Below the pieces are notes generated by a model. That model was not told the DNA's origin and did no database searches. It saw nothing but the letters and a program-made list of their open reading frames with translations. From contig OZ022583.1 in the NCBI GenBank assembly GCA_963669155.1, positions 14,335,105 through 14,399,104 on the forward strand: 64,000 nt of DNA. Reading direction: 5' to 3'. This DNA is from Arbacia lixula. Lineage: Eukaryota; Echinodermata; Echinoidea; Arbacioida; Arbaciidae. Positions 38,201 through 44,230 of this stretch are shown piece after piece. The position numbers and the translations under genes are program-made. Each line of letters opens with the position of its first letter. Position 1 is the first letter of the stretch.

Positions 38201-41200
38201 GGGTAAGAAAGAACAACCATTATGCAACTTACTCATGGTCTAGGACAGTGGTGGAGTCAGCCTGAGTGAACTCCTGTGTTGAGATGATGGTGTGGAACTC
38301 CTTGTCCCTCTTCTCCCAGCCGTCCTGGTGAGGGGACAGATGGACGTTGAGCAGACACACGCTCCGCCCATAGCAGTCAAACCGGATGGTGACCGCACCC
38401 TTGTTACCCTGCAGAAAGAAATTTTTAACAGATATTCAAGGTCACGGGCGGGGTCAATTTACCTCTTGCTGTGCCTTTACCATGTTAGACAATATCAATC
38501 CTTTGTGAGCCACATGTGACTTGTGTGCCACAAGTACTACACACAATTCAAATAGAGCAGCAGTTATCTGGAAAGATGCCTTAGGTAAGGCCTAAAAATT
38601 AAATGTGTGCATACAATTGGAAATACAGAATACAGTAAAGAACTTTCAGCAAAATATTGGAACTGAAGATTTATGTAAACATGGCCATCTAACATAAATT
38701 CAAATACTTTGAAGTATCAGACCCTTGAAGTGACACTCATTGTGAAATTTTACTCTTGAGTGTCTCATGCTATGCTGAGCCATATGGTCAGTTGTTTCAC
38801 GTAACACTCTGCTTTCCTATTCATTCATCAAAATCTGAATAAATGGCGAAAACAAAGTATAAGCCACAATCATATAGAAAATAAAGTATTTCAAGCATGA
38901 AAATGACTACCAGCACTTATTAAACATGTATATTTGGGTTCTGAAAAACAAAGTCATGCTTCTTATCAGGACTACAAATCATCAAACTTGTAGAGTGTGC
39001 ATAACAAAGTGTATTAAAATGTCACACAAAAAAACAAAACTTCCCACTATTCACTGCTCATTATACAGACTGACATAATGGTTAAATCAGCCGGCATACA
39101 TGTACACAATCAAATTTGATTGAGAAATGCACCAAACATCACTTAACCCTTTGAGTGATGTGTGTGACTATTTTTAATAAGTAATACACACAATTCCCAT
39201 AGAGCAAGAGTTTATCTGGAATACAAAGGGTTAATAACATCAGGAGACTTACCCATACACCACCCAGCCCTGTCCTTGTCAATGCAGTTTCCACATTGTG
39301 GATGAAGGGCAGATGCAGCATTCTGACGTAGAACAGCAGCACCAGGCCCTGTAGCCGAACTGAGTTGATCTGTTCCAGAGAAAAAAGGAACAAGTTCCAG
39401 GCTATTAGATAATGCATTACATAAGAATAAACATGTATTGCATTAATTATTTATGTAAAAAAATAATTAACACATACATGGCCTTTGGTCTTCATTTTTA
39501 ACATGGCATTTTACATGTAGCAACGGGAAGTAACGCATTATACATGTGTCTGCTCATTCAGCTTCAATGGGTTAAATGCACTCTGAATATAAAGTTGTTG
39601 CTACTCAAACAAACATGAAATCATGTTGTCTACCAATTACCTGTGAGACTTTCACTGGTCTGACATTGTCCAGCGGGCTAGGTGTCGGGCATTCCCAATG
39701 AGAGTCCCTGCTAAGATTACTGATGTTTGCGCTACCCACATAGTTAAGAACCAGTTGTCTCGACAATGTGCTCCTACATGTACATGTACAGTTGAGTACA
39801 TACACCCATGGAATTCAGTGAAATTTGTTTACTGGCCAAACATCTTCAGAAATATACTGTACATGCTACCATGACAAATTTGGTATCAAATGAAAGAATG
39901 TAAAGTTCTTTCACATGGCATGCCGTTGGGATTAAATCATATTTCAGGTGGAATTTTCTTTGAAGAAAAAAAAGTAATATTCGTGCCAAATGTATTCTAT
40001 TGTTTGTTATTATATTTTCAAACATCGGTTAATAGAAAAAAATGTCAAATCTATGATTGACATTTTCTATCATAATATGTCACCACTGAACAAAAAAGTG
40101 TAATCAGAAATGTTTGTGTTGAGAAGTAACTGATAGAAATATGAAAAGTTTTTTGTCAAGTTTTAATCTTTAATTTGTCTAAATATGCAGATTTTTGGGG
40201 AAAAAATGACGCCTAAATATTTTTCAGTTCCCGATGACAAAGCAATGTGATGAACGGGCATGACATACTCATTTATTTGACATCAAATTTGTCATAATGG
40301 TACAAATATTTTATAAGATACAGTAAACTTTATGATATTTGGCAAGTGTCAACTTTTCTTTGAATTTGTTGGGTGTATGTAAACTTCTCGCCTTAACTGT
40401 ACATATGTATACAGTCTGTGTATTGCATGTACATAAACTGGTAGTTATAATATCATTTCCTGTAGGAAGCTACATGTACGAATTTAAGCCAATAGATTAT
40501 AACGAGCAAAGATAAAGGCTTAATTCAAATCCAGTAAGATCATGTAGCATGTATTAAGTGTGAGAACTGCTCCACAAAAGAGTACAGTACATGTCAACAA
40601 ACTTAATGTACATCTAGTGAGTCCCAGTTCAAGGAAAGACACTTATGTATGTTACGTATCTGACATTTAACAACTACCAGTACATGTCTTTAATTATTAG
40701 GCCTGAGTCGAATCGATTATTAAGCCGGTGTTCGATCGAAGAAGTCGAACTCCGATTTCGTTTTGATGAATTCGATGCATCGATGAAATTACCAAATTGA
40801 CTAGAAAACACAAAATCTTTTGTTTGATAGTCCTGTTATACACAATTTATCTTCATATTTTCACAATCTTAATTTGCTTACTTGGTTCCTACTCTCTTTT
40901 GTGAGTTTTGCAGGTAACGCATCAAGAGAATGAACAGGTCGCTTGATGATCAAGCAGCTACTACATACTACTTGGATTTGATTCGTTCACTATTATATAC
41001 AGCGCAACGCCACAACAAACAATTGTCCATAGACTTTGTACAACGGATAGCATCGTGTGTTGTGAAAACCCGGAAATACAGTGGCAATCGTGCGTAAGGC
41101 TCATTTGCATACACGCTGCCGACGTACAGACTAATAGAGCGTCTCCGTACAGCGATTCGGAGACCACTGATTGGTGCATCGCGTAGATCACGTCATAACC

Positions 41201-43256
41201 ACGTGGTCGCCAAAATAGTGATAACGATATCCGGTCACGTTGTCCGAAACCTGGAAGCGATTTTTCGACGCATTAGGGTTACGGGAAAAAAAAATCGCAA
41301 CCCGGAAGCTGATTGACTTTCTGCCCGTTGCAATAGACTCTACAGATTCCAACCTACATACATGTATACGATGCCATATTGACGCTAATTTGTAAGATTT
41401 TGACGGAAAAACAAGAAGTAATCGAAATTCGCTTACATGTGCAGTATTGGTGAGAAAATAGATTCTCCGAGAATACCTTTCATAATTCATATAAAATAAA
41501 GGAAAGTGAAATTCTAGGTCGATTTTGGTACGAGGTGATAGAGAATTGCACGCTTGATTTGGTGGAATACTATGTGGGGAAATGGAAGGATTGCACTGCG
41601 TATGCTTACTATATTTTCATTCATAAATTGGCTCTTGGCAGTGGCTGGGTGACGTCATGTATCGATGCATCGATGTTCGATCGGCGCAAAGCCATCGAAC
41701 ACCGGTTTCTGAAAAAATCGATATGACTCAGGCTTATTAATTATTACTAGAAGTTTAATACAGGTAGACTATACATATATGTATTGTATTCAAAAGAGGT
41801 ACAGACATCTTCAATGTGTTAGACAAAGCAAAAATCTTTTTTCATGTACATATTGGAGTTACACGTAAAATCAAACTCACAAGAATGTTAAATGTGAGCT
41901 TCAGGACCCCACTGATTTATATTGAGTTAAAGACAGGGTTGCCAATTTGCAAAAGTCATGAAACTTGGCAGGAATCAGCAGAATACGCTACTGATAGCTT
42001 CACAAACCTTTTCAGGAAAAGTGAAAAACTACCCTTGTTTACGTTTGAAACGTACATGTAGGGATATAGTCTACATTCACAATTGTATTCTCCCTGCCAG
42101 TGTGTGATGTGCCGCACACCACAGGTGTATTGCACATACATGTATTGGACGCATGCACTGTTGTGCAAACCATAACAAACAGCGGTCTTCGGTCTCTAGC
42201 CTACAAGAACAGGGAGGTTTTGAACGACCCACTCAAAACCTCCTCAAACTCTACATGAAGCAATCACTATACATGTAACTCCTCTTAAATTGAGCGACTA
42301 CATGTACACTACAGCTGAAAGGAATTGGCACAGGGAAAGGGAAAGGGAAGGATCCAGTTTTAAACCGCGTTATATTTTGTCCACTTCAGCATGAAACATG
42401 ATGCTTTTTAGGCTAAAGCATTGTGTTTCATGCTGAACTTTACACTTTATACCACGGTTTAAAACTGCAGCTCCTTCCCTTTGTTCCCTTTCCCTATGCC
42501 AATTCTTTTGAGCTGTAGTGTAGTTGTATTATTGGGGAGGGAGTTCTATATACAGTGATTTCTTTCATTTTCTGTGGTTCTCACAAAAGAACCTACACTC
42601 CAGCTCAAAGGAATTGGCATAGGGAAATGGAAAGGGAAGGAGCTGCAGTTTTAAACCGCAGTATATTTTGTCCAGTTCAGCATGAAATATGATGCTCAAG
42701 CATCAAATTCCTTTGAGCTAAGGGATACATTATGAAGGGTATGTCAAAACACTGTTCAGAGGGTTTGTTTCATGACACTACACTTGGAACACGCCTCCCG
42801 CAAATGAGATAGATTTGTAAGTACTTGTAGAAGATTCATTGACGCAGATCAAAACCTTAAAAAATTGACACAAAAACAATCACTCATGACCAAATTCTTC
42901 AACGCAAACCAGTTCTAGGAGTTTATTTCCAAATGTGAGGCTTGAAAAGTTCCCCCACATAGTATTTTTTTTTCCATTTACTGTGATTGCAGTGTAGAAA
43001 GGGTAGCCCACATCCTTGTATCTAGGCAAGACTCACCATGACATAGCCCTTGGGGCAGACGATCTTGGAAATAACCTCTGTCCAGGGGTCATCTGAGAAG
43101 GCACTCTGGATGAACTCATGGGGCTTGGAGCTGACCTCCTGCAGGCCCCAGACGTAGAGGTCCGGGCCGTTCTGGGTCTGGATCCAGATCATGTCCTTGA
43201 AGGACTCAATGGATGGCGGCTCCTGGACCGCCACATTCCAAGTACTGATGCAGATT
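14894..43256 (-). CDS. INPP5K: Inositol polyphosphate 5-phosphatase with C-terminal SKICH domain (INPP5K/INPP5J type), partial
   Basis: The enzyme removes the 5-phosphate of phosphoinositides such as PI(4,5)P2 and PI(3,4,5)P3 at membranes. Seven minus-strand exons join in frame: 43256-43037, 39369-39253, 38408-38233, 17086-16865, 16343-16178, 15728-15591, 15085-14894, giving about 410 residues. Catalytic motifs are intact: STWNV, GLQEV, GNKGAV, NVHL, WFGDLNYR, PAWTDRIL and SDHRPV. The last two exons form the SKICH domain, which in INPP5K/J directs localisation. Human INPP5K is about 450 residues, so little is missing, but the first exon (ending two bases into a codon) and a short last exon were not found. 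INPP5J has the same order plus a long N-terminus, so J against K is not settled. Intron 3 (21,146 bp) holds the P-like transposon. Confidence 0.92.
15591..15728 (-). CDS. INPP5K: INPP5K-like exon: first half of SKICH domain
   Basis: It reads ITIEDVQPLVSFIPIEKWLR, then GEDAECIYTVAPDTKTSSWD and WIGLYK. The acceptor is ATTTAG and the donor AAG|GTGAGT. The C.YT...DWIGLYK pattern is the SKICH core. Confidence 0.9.
16178..16343 (-). CDS. INPP5K: INPP5K-like exon: PAWTDRIL and SDHRPV motifs
   Basis: It reads PKQRAPAWTDRILWKVNRRA and later HSDILWSDHRPVSAEFLAK. The acceptor is TTTTAG and the donor AAA|GTATGT. Motif 2 (P-A-W-x-D-R-I-L) and the catalytic Asp-His of SDHRPV are both intact. Confidence 0.95.
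16865..17086 (-). CDS. INPP5K: INPP5K-like exon: WFGDLNYR motif
   Basis: It reads YVWWFGDLNYRIEDLSAEAI, continues through LLNSIRQKKAFVGFQEGALM and ends KSNEYDS. The acceptor is CCCTAG and the donor AG|GTGAGG. It carries the diagnostic 5-phosphatase motif 1 (W-x-G-D-x-N-x-R). Confidence 0.95.
17185..17428 (+). mobile_element. 3' end of an L2/CR1-like non-LTR retroelement or SINE
   Basis: The stretch AAATCGCTTAGAGAACATTT, then AGTTATTAAGTGCCATATAA and an ATT-repeat tail, is the widespread 3' end shared by L2/CR1-type LINEs and their SINEs. The tail gives plus orientation. It lies in the large phosphatase intron, 1 kb outside the P-like transposon. Confidence 0.55.
17845..18040. mobile_element. 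MITE with ends like TTTAAA...TACAGTACTGGGAAGAC
   Basis: Inverted halves occur at about 17854-17890 and 17920-17960 (ACAGTACTGGGAAGAC against GTCTTCCCAGTACAGT). A related copy in the other orientation is at 36.76-37.13 kb, and an end fragment is at about 5.08 kb. No coding content is seen. Confidence 0.55.
18416..18422. other. Target-site duplication, left copy (GTTGATG)
   Basis: These seven bases directly before the left CATGG end are repeated directly after the right CCATG end at 32621-32627. Confidence 0.85.
18423..18456 (+). repeat. Left terminal inverted repeat of the P-like transposon
   Basis: It begins CATGGACCTACTAACGAAAA and ends GGACAGAGCACCAA. It has one extra A relative to the right end. 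Confidence 0.9.
18574..18822 (+). repeat. Three subterminal tandem repeats of 86-87 bp at the left end
   Basis: Copies start at 18574, 18661 and 18747 with GCGTTCGCTGATCC. Each contains AGGCGAAT.TCTACGCCG and ends near ATCAGCGCA. CGCTGAT at the start and ATCAGCG at the end of each unit form an inverted pair. No such array was seen at the right end. Subterminal repeats of this kind are often transposase-binding sites; here that is inference. Confidence 0.8.
19267..19558 (+). CDS. PHD gene exon 1: PHD finger
   Basis: ATG follows TATAAA. It reads MSVIDDPDEDQPILPSESEV first and CSQRWFHRDCAG in the finger, ending FCLQNSSNYY plus one base. The donor is ATG|GTATGT. A possible untranslated exon upstream would use donor CTC|GTGAGT at about 18982 and acceptor TTATAG at about 19239. 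Confidence 0.8.
19267..22071 (+). CDS. PHD-finger protein of the P-like transposon, with a P-transposase C-terminal-like domain
   Basis: Exons 19267-19558, 20038-20172 and 20873-22071 join in frame to 541 residues. A PHD finger fills residues 27-89 (C27, C29, C42, C48, H54, C57, C86, C89, Trp84 before the last pair); such fingers often read histone H3 tails. A polar linker follows. Residues about 150-455 are helical and contain NVIRYVGGFIPFSLKKRYKR and a TWISIQNRGGLFQIS stretch. The YVGGF motif (309-313) resembles the YIAGYV motif that follows the catalytic Glu in P/THAP9 transposases. The last 85 residues are Lys-rich and nuclear-signal-like. I do not know a named family for the large domain. 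The partner transposase ends before its own copy of this region, so cooperation in one transposase complex is likely but inferred. Confidence 0.8.
20038..20172 (+). CDS. PHD gene exon 2: linker
   Basis: The acceptor is TTTTTTAG and the donor AAA|GTAAGT; both phases fit the neighbours. It reads SMDLCLQPPESDVSVQPVQS and ends KSKNTRPK. A second acceptor with the same following bases lies 66 bp upstream at about 19971 and would extend the exon in frame by 22 residues. Confidence 0.7.
20247..20432. mobile_element. Pogo/Tigger-like MITE, 186 bp, in PHD gene intron 2
   Basis: The ends are CAGTGCACTCTCGTTATAAA and its inverse, flanked by TA on both sides. This matches Tc1/mariner-pogo non-autonomous elements. 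Related copies are at 22321-22667, 22465-22636 and 35539-35714. Confidence 0.75.
20873..22071 (+). CDS. PHD gene exon 3: large helical domain and basic tail
   Basis: The acceptor is GAACAG|GG, completing the split Arg codon. The exon is open for 399 codons to TAG at 22069. It starts TSNLKREEVVCEAGAMVTEV and ends in a Lys/Arg-rich tail. Confidence 0.85.
22321..22667. mobile_element. Pogo-like MITE interrupted by a second copy
   Basis: The left end is CAGTGCACTCTCGATATAAA and the right end TTTATAATGAGAGTGCACTG, with TA on each side. The body is split at GATGTTA/TA by the copy at 22465-22636. Confidence 0.7.
22465..22636. mobile_element. Pogo-like MITE nested inside another copy
   Basis: The left end is CAGTGTACTCTCGTTATAAA and the right end TTCTTTATAACGAGAGTGCA plus CTG, flanked by TA. 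It lies in the TA target of the older copy at 22321-22667. Confidence 0.7.
22690..23306. repeat. Two to three tandem copies of a roughly 240-bp unit
   Basis: The segments at about 22835-23055 and 23080-23306 match closely (ACCTTCAGATAGATGAGTTT ... ACATTTGAAATACATGTAAA ... CTTCTGACAGACGAGTGTAA). A more diverged partial copy lies at about 22710-22845. They are in the likely 3' untranslated or intergenic part of the transposon. Confidence 0.7.
23415..23433. repeat. G tract of about 19 bases
   Basis: An uninterrupted G run (CTTTGGGG...GGTTC) lies in the spacer between the two transposon genes. Its length may be unreliable. Confidence 0.6.
24438..24493. repeat. GAT microsatellite
   Basis: About 18 GAT-type units occur with two AAT interruptions, in the spacer between the convergent transposon genes. 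Confidence 0.9.
25721..26016 (-). CDS. P-like transposase exon 5: catalytic Glu and C-terminus
   Basis: The acceptor is ATCTAG. It reads SSFVALTKELLAEDGVKFFL, SEKLSQDPLEEYFSKQRGVG and GSSDNPTALQFAHNIQVGGS, ending GRPRLPKRKKTDKV before TAA. The basic end may be a nuclear signal. Confidence 0.85.
25721..31165 (-). CDS. P-superfamily transposase (THAP9/P-element-like), five exons, apparently intact
   Basis: Exons 31165-29354, 28950-28789, 27346-27158, 26610-26481 and 26016-25721 join in frame to 862 residues. Residues 12-61 form a ZAD-like zinc finger (C12, C15, C58, C61) where THAP9 has a THAP domain. More Cys/His pairs and a basic coiled coil (about 285-365) follow. The core has LVVDEMKIKAG (D436), VADGAHSNRKFF (D540) and ICDVPHLMKTTRNNL (D579). 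Exons 2-4 match the GTP-binding insertion region (RVKLATQVLSQSVANAM, then TIEFIEKFNRFFDMMN). Exon 5 has KLSQDPLEEYF with candidate catalytic E795, then GGSSDNPTALQF. The enzyme should cut and join the element's ends using GTP as cofactor, as known for P element. It stops about 65 residues after E795, without the YIAGYV-type end found in relatives. Confidence 0.88.
26481..26610 (-). CDS. P-like transposase exon 4
   Basis: The acceptor is TTGCAG and the donor ATGG|GTACTT. It reads WLEDFIGYIEKWEQEAATTP and ends REGLKIM, equivalent to the KTGF.GF region. The split codon G|TT gives Val. Confidence 0.8.
27158..27346 (-). CDS. P-like transposase exon 3: insertion domain
   Basis: The acceptor is TTTCAG and the donor AAG|GTATTT, phase 0. 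It reads VLSQSVANAMKYMGKPEMKG and FNRFFDMMNVSN, matching the LS.SVA.A...TI.F...FD..N pattern of the family. Confidence 0.85.
27723..28315. mobile_element. Possible nested element in transposase intron 2
   Basis: TTTGATCCAGTGACGACCGC plus CGCC at about 27724 is mirrored by the reverse complement of GGCGGCGGTCATCATAGATC plus AAA at about 28291-28313. It is one base shorter, with two substitutions. No open frame or clear flanking duplication was seen. Confidence 0.4.
28789..28950 (-). CDS. P-like transposase exon 2: insertion domain start
   Basis: The acceptor is TTTCAG and the donor CAG|GTATGT, phase 0. It reads YQGYDIRWTHLLEVYDWDVH and ends LRMRVKLATQ, the segment that follows the second Asp region in P transposases. 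Confidence 0.85.
29354..31165 (-). CDS. P-like transposase exon 1: ZAD-like finger to RNase H-like core
   Basis: The start MEEHIQALRQLCRLCGKATA lies 25 bases after an acceptor (TTTCAG|GAAC at 31190). An upstream Met in the open frame lies in intron sequence. The donor is CGG|GTGAGT. It contains the zinc finger, coiled coil, the SAYNTLRDCGMIALPHPTTL region conserved before the core, D436, D540 and D579. Confidence 0.88.
31191..32330 (-). other. Likely 5' untranslated exon and intron 1 of the P-like transposase gene
   Basis: A good donor (TTTG|GTGAGTA, minus strand) at 32219/32218 and the acceptor at 31191 would define a 1,028-bp intron in the leader. The promoter should then lie between 32219 and the right end. 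The area 32420-32580 is richer in CG pairs than its surroundings. Confidence 0.4.
32588..32620 (-). repeat. Right terminal inverted repeat of the P-like transposon
   Basis: On the plus strand it reads TTGGTGCTCTGTCCTTTCGT and ends TAGTAGGTCCATG-like, the reverse complement of the left end apart from one missing A. Confidence 0.9.
32621..32627. other. Target-site duplication, right copy (GTTGATG)
   Basis: This is identical to 18416-18422. A 7-bp match abutting both inverted repeats is unlikely by chance. Confidence 0.85.
33478..33501. repeat. Long G tract (over 20 bases) and adjoining T tract
   Basis: It is an almost pure G run followed by CAACACATA and T13. It is comparable to 34118-34136. 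Both lie in the intron of the phosphatase gene. Confidence 0.6.
34424..34504. repeat. GAAT microsatellite
   Basis: An imperfect array of GAAT/GAAT-like 4-mers (ATGAATGAATGAATAAATAA...). Confidence 0.85.
34722..35525. mobile_element. Large palindromic foldback element, arms about 390 bp
   Basis: The sequence reads outward symmetrically from about 35115: GGCCTCGGAGAT on one side and ATCTCTGCGG on the other. It continues through TAACCTCCGTTAGATCAGAG and its complement, ATTGTTGCTTTGATCC, AGAAAGCTAAGCCCTAAGG and GCATAGTCCCATACATGTGT. The outer ends carry TAAGACGCAC words and TACCGTAT / ATATGGTA. This is the pattern of a MITE/foldback family with ...TATAAGACGCA... ends. Confidence 0.75.
35539..35714. 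mobile_element. Diverged pogo-like MITE outside the P-like transposon
   Basis: It begins CAGTGTACTCTTATTATAAA and ends GCGAGAGTGCACTG, with the internal CCCATGATATTGGTTCTTTA shared with the copies at 20.2 and 22.4 kb. TA flanks are not preserved. Confidence 0.6.
36246..36757. mobile_element. Foldback element, arms about 200 bp
   Basis: The left arm (36246-36455) and right arm (36550-36757) are reverse complements with few changes, for example CTCAGCACTGATAAGCCC against GGGCTTATCAGTGCTGAG. The spacer is about 95 bp. It has no coding content. Confidence 0.7.
36760..37135. mobile_element. MITE with GGGCATATACTGTACTGGGA ends
   Basis: The end at 36848-36880 is the reverse complement of 37080-37125. 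The inner part contains a palindrome AATCCTCAAAATGTTCGG/CCGAACATTTTGAGGATT around 36938. It is related to the copy at 17.85 kb and adjoins the 36246-36757 foldback. Confidence 0.6.
37516..37715. mobile_element. Palindromic MITE, family B copy 1
   Basis: GGAGCCGCAGTTTTAAACCG at the left is mirrored by GTTTAAAACTGCGGCTCC at the right, with GCATGAAA/TTTCATGC inside. Related copies are at 42309-42522 and 42597-42722. Confidence 0.7.
37900..38205. repeat. GA-rich region ending in a (GA)n(G)n tract
   Basis: A GAGA/GAAA-rich purine stretch runs for about 300 bases and ends with about 15 GA pairs and 16 G bases. It lies immediately outside the donor of the 38.2-kb phosphatase exon. Ser/Leu-rich minus-strand frames here are artefacts of the repeat. 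Confidence 0.8.
38233..38408 (-). CDS. INPP5K: INPP5K-like exon: 5-phosphatase core
   Basis: It reads GNKGAVTIRFDCYGRSVCLL, NVHLSPHQDGWEKRDKEFHT and ends VLDH plus two bases. The acceptor is CTGCAG and the donor GA|GTAAGT. The split Asp codon is completed by the exon 21 kb away (GA|C), giving LDHDYVWWFGDLNYR exactly as in the family. A GA-rich microsatellite and C/G run lie just inside the intron. Confidence 0.9.
39143..39234. mobile_element. Small MITE, TTAACCCTTTG ends, copy 1
   Basis: The ends TTAACCCTTTG and CAAAGGGTTAA surround CACACAATTCCCATAGAGC. Related sequences are at 38500-38580 (partial), 60962-61045 (diverged) and 62034-62124. It sits just beside the 39.25-kb phosphatase exon. 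Confidence 0.65.
39253..39369 (-). CDS. INPP5K: INPP5K-like exon: 5-phosphatase core
   Basis: It reads INSVRLQGLVLLFYVRMLHL and ends TRTGLGGVW. The acceptor is GAACAG and the donor TGG|GTAAGT, phase 0 on both sides. The GLGG.W end continues directly into GNKGAV of the next exon, the normal family sequence. Confidence 0.9.
40700..41737. mobile_element. Candidate DNA transposon remnant with about 35-bp inverted ends
   Basis: The left GGCCTGAGTCGAATCGATTA plus ...CCGGTGTTCGAT matches the inverse of the right ATCGAACACCGGTTTCTGAA ...CGATATGACTCAGGC. TTATTA flanks both sides and could be a 6-bp duplication. It has no recognisable transposase. Confidence 0.5.
42309..42522. mobile_element. Palindromic MITE, family B copy 2
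   Basis: It begins ACTACAGCTGAAAGGAATTG and ends CAATTCTTTTGAGCTGTAGT with TA outside each end. Its interior is as in the 37.5-kb copy. It lies in the phosphatase intron between the 39.4 and 43.0-kb exons. Confidence 0.7.
42597..42722. mobile_element. Palindromic MITE, family B copy 3, internally deleted
   Basis: It begins ACTCCAGCTCAAAGGAATTG and continues like copy 2 to ATGCTCAAGCATC. It then jumps to the end AAATTCCTTTGAGCT, so the second arm is mostly missing. Confidence 0.65.
43037..43256 (-). CDS. INPP5K: INPP5K-like exon: start of 5-phosphatase domain
   Basis: The acceptor is TCCAG and the donor ATG|GTGAGT. It reads ICISTWNVAVQEPPSIESFK at the start and GPDLYVWGLQEVSSKPHEFI in the middle, ending at PKGYVM. 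TWNV supplies the catalytic Asn and QE the metal-binding Glu of the family. The first base completes a codon from an upstream exon that was not located. Confidence 0.9.
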
Positions 43257-43499
43257 CTGGAGGACAAACATTAAAATAAAACAACAACATTGATTAGAAT
43301 GAATTTAGATTCTGTAGGACATACATCATAATGAAAACAACACTTAATTTAGTGATAAGACTAATCACGTCAAGTCAAAAAGACCAACTGTAATCAAAAT
43401 CATATTAAGTGGTAAACATGTTTTCTATGAAATGTGTGTTGACAGCCACTGATCCTCTGGAGGACAAACATTAAAATGACAATTATTTTTTAGAAATTT

Positions 43500-44230
43500 A
43501 AGGGCAGTGTAAACTGTTTCTGTGCCCATTCCCACGCAGCGGGAATCGTCATCGCAGGTAAGCCCTCCGCAGTACGTACTTTCAATGATGTTTGTTGACG
43601 TTCCTTCCGCCTGTACTGGCCCAGGAGGACACCGGGTAACGTTCCATAGAAACCGCAGTAGTGCAAATGGTCAGCCATTTTAAAAGAACACCGAGTAGTA
43701 AACAAGATGACAACGATTGGAAAACTCCATCGAAGGAGTTCAGAACACATAAATTCGAAATGGTGATACAGCTAAATAACTGTGTTGACCGAAAAAGAAG
43801 CTCGAAAATGAAATTTTAAAGCAGAAATTCCACAAATTTCTGATTACTTTGAGAAGTTCCTTCTCAGTTGAAGCATGGGAAGAAGGACTGCGCATGTGCA
43901 AGCTCGAGGTGGGTTCTCATGTTAGTAGTCTGTTCCGCAGACTCATAAAATCAAATCCATGTGGCAGTTATGATTCGGGCGGTGCCATATGATATATGCT
44001 CAAATCACAGCTGCAAAAATTCAACATTGTCATAGGGCAACAGCTCAAACAGCAATGTCAATGTTCGGCAGGTTGTGCACGGCAAAGCTAAAGTAATGCC
44101 TCATGGCATAGTAATTGCGGGCATGGCCATGGCGGGTATGGCATGTCCACGGCACGATGTCAGGCCGGGCGGCGCGGCGGCGCACGGCCCCCTGCAGCTG
44201 CATGATCCTGTGAGGAAGACACTGTATACC
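43500..44230 (-). promoter_or_regulatory. Possible promoter region of the phosphatase gene
   Basis: This stretch upstream of the first recognised phosphatase exon is richer in G+C and CG pairs (44140-44215 especially). It holds TGCGCATGTGCA at about 43890, one mismatch from an NRF-1 site. An ATG in good context (AAAATGGC, minus strand, 43676) opens a 62-codon frame, but its donors do not fit the phase of the 43256 exon. Confidence 0.25.

Noticed and set aside
37817..38236. Long Ser/Leu-rich minus-strand open frames
   Set aside because: They are translations of the GA/CT-rich microsatellite and lack any non-repetitive sequence.
43490..43750. Possible first phosphatase exon reading MADHLHYCGFYGTLPGVLLG
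   Set aside because: Its strong-looking donors end in phase 0 or 1, while the next exon needs phase 2. No similarity to the known N-terminus of the family was seen.
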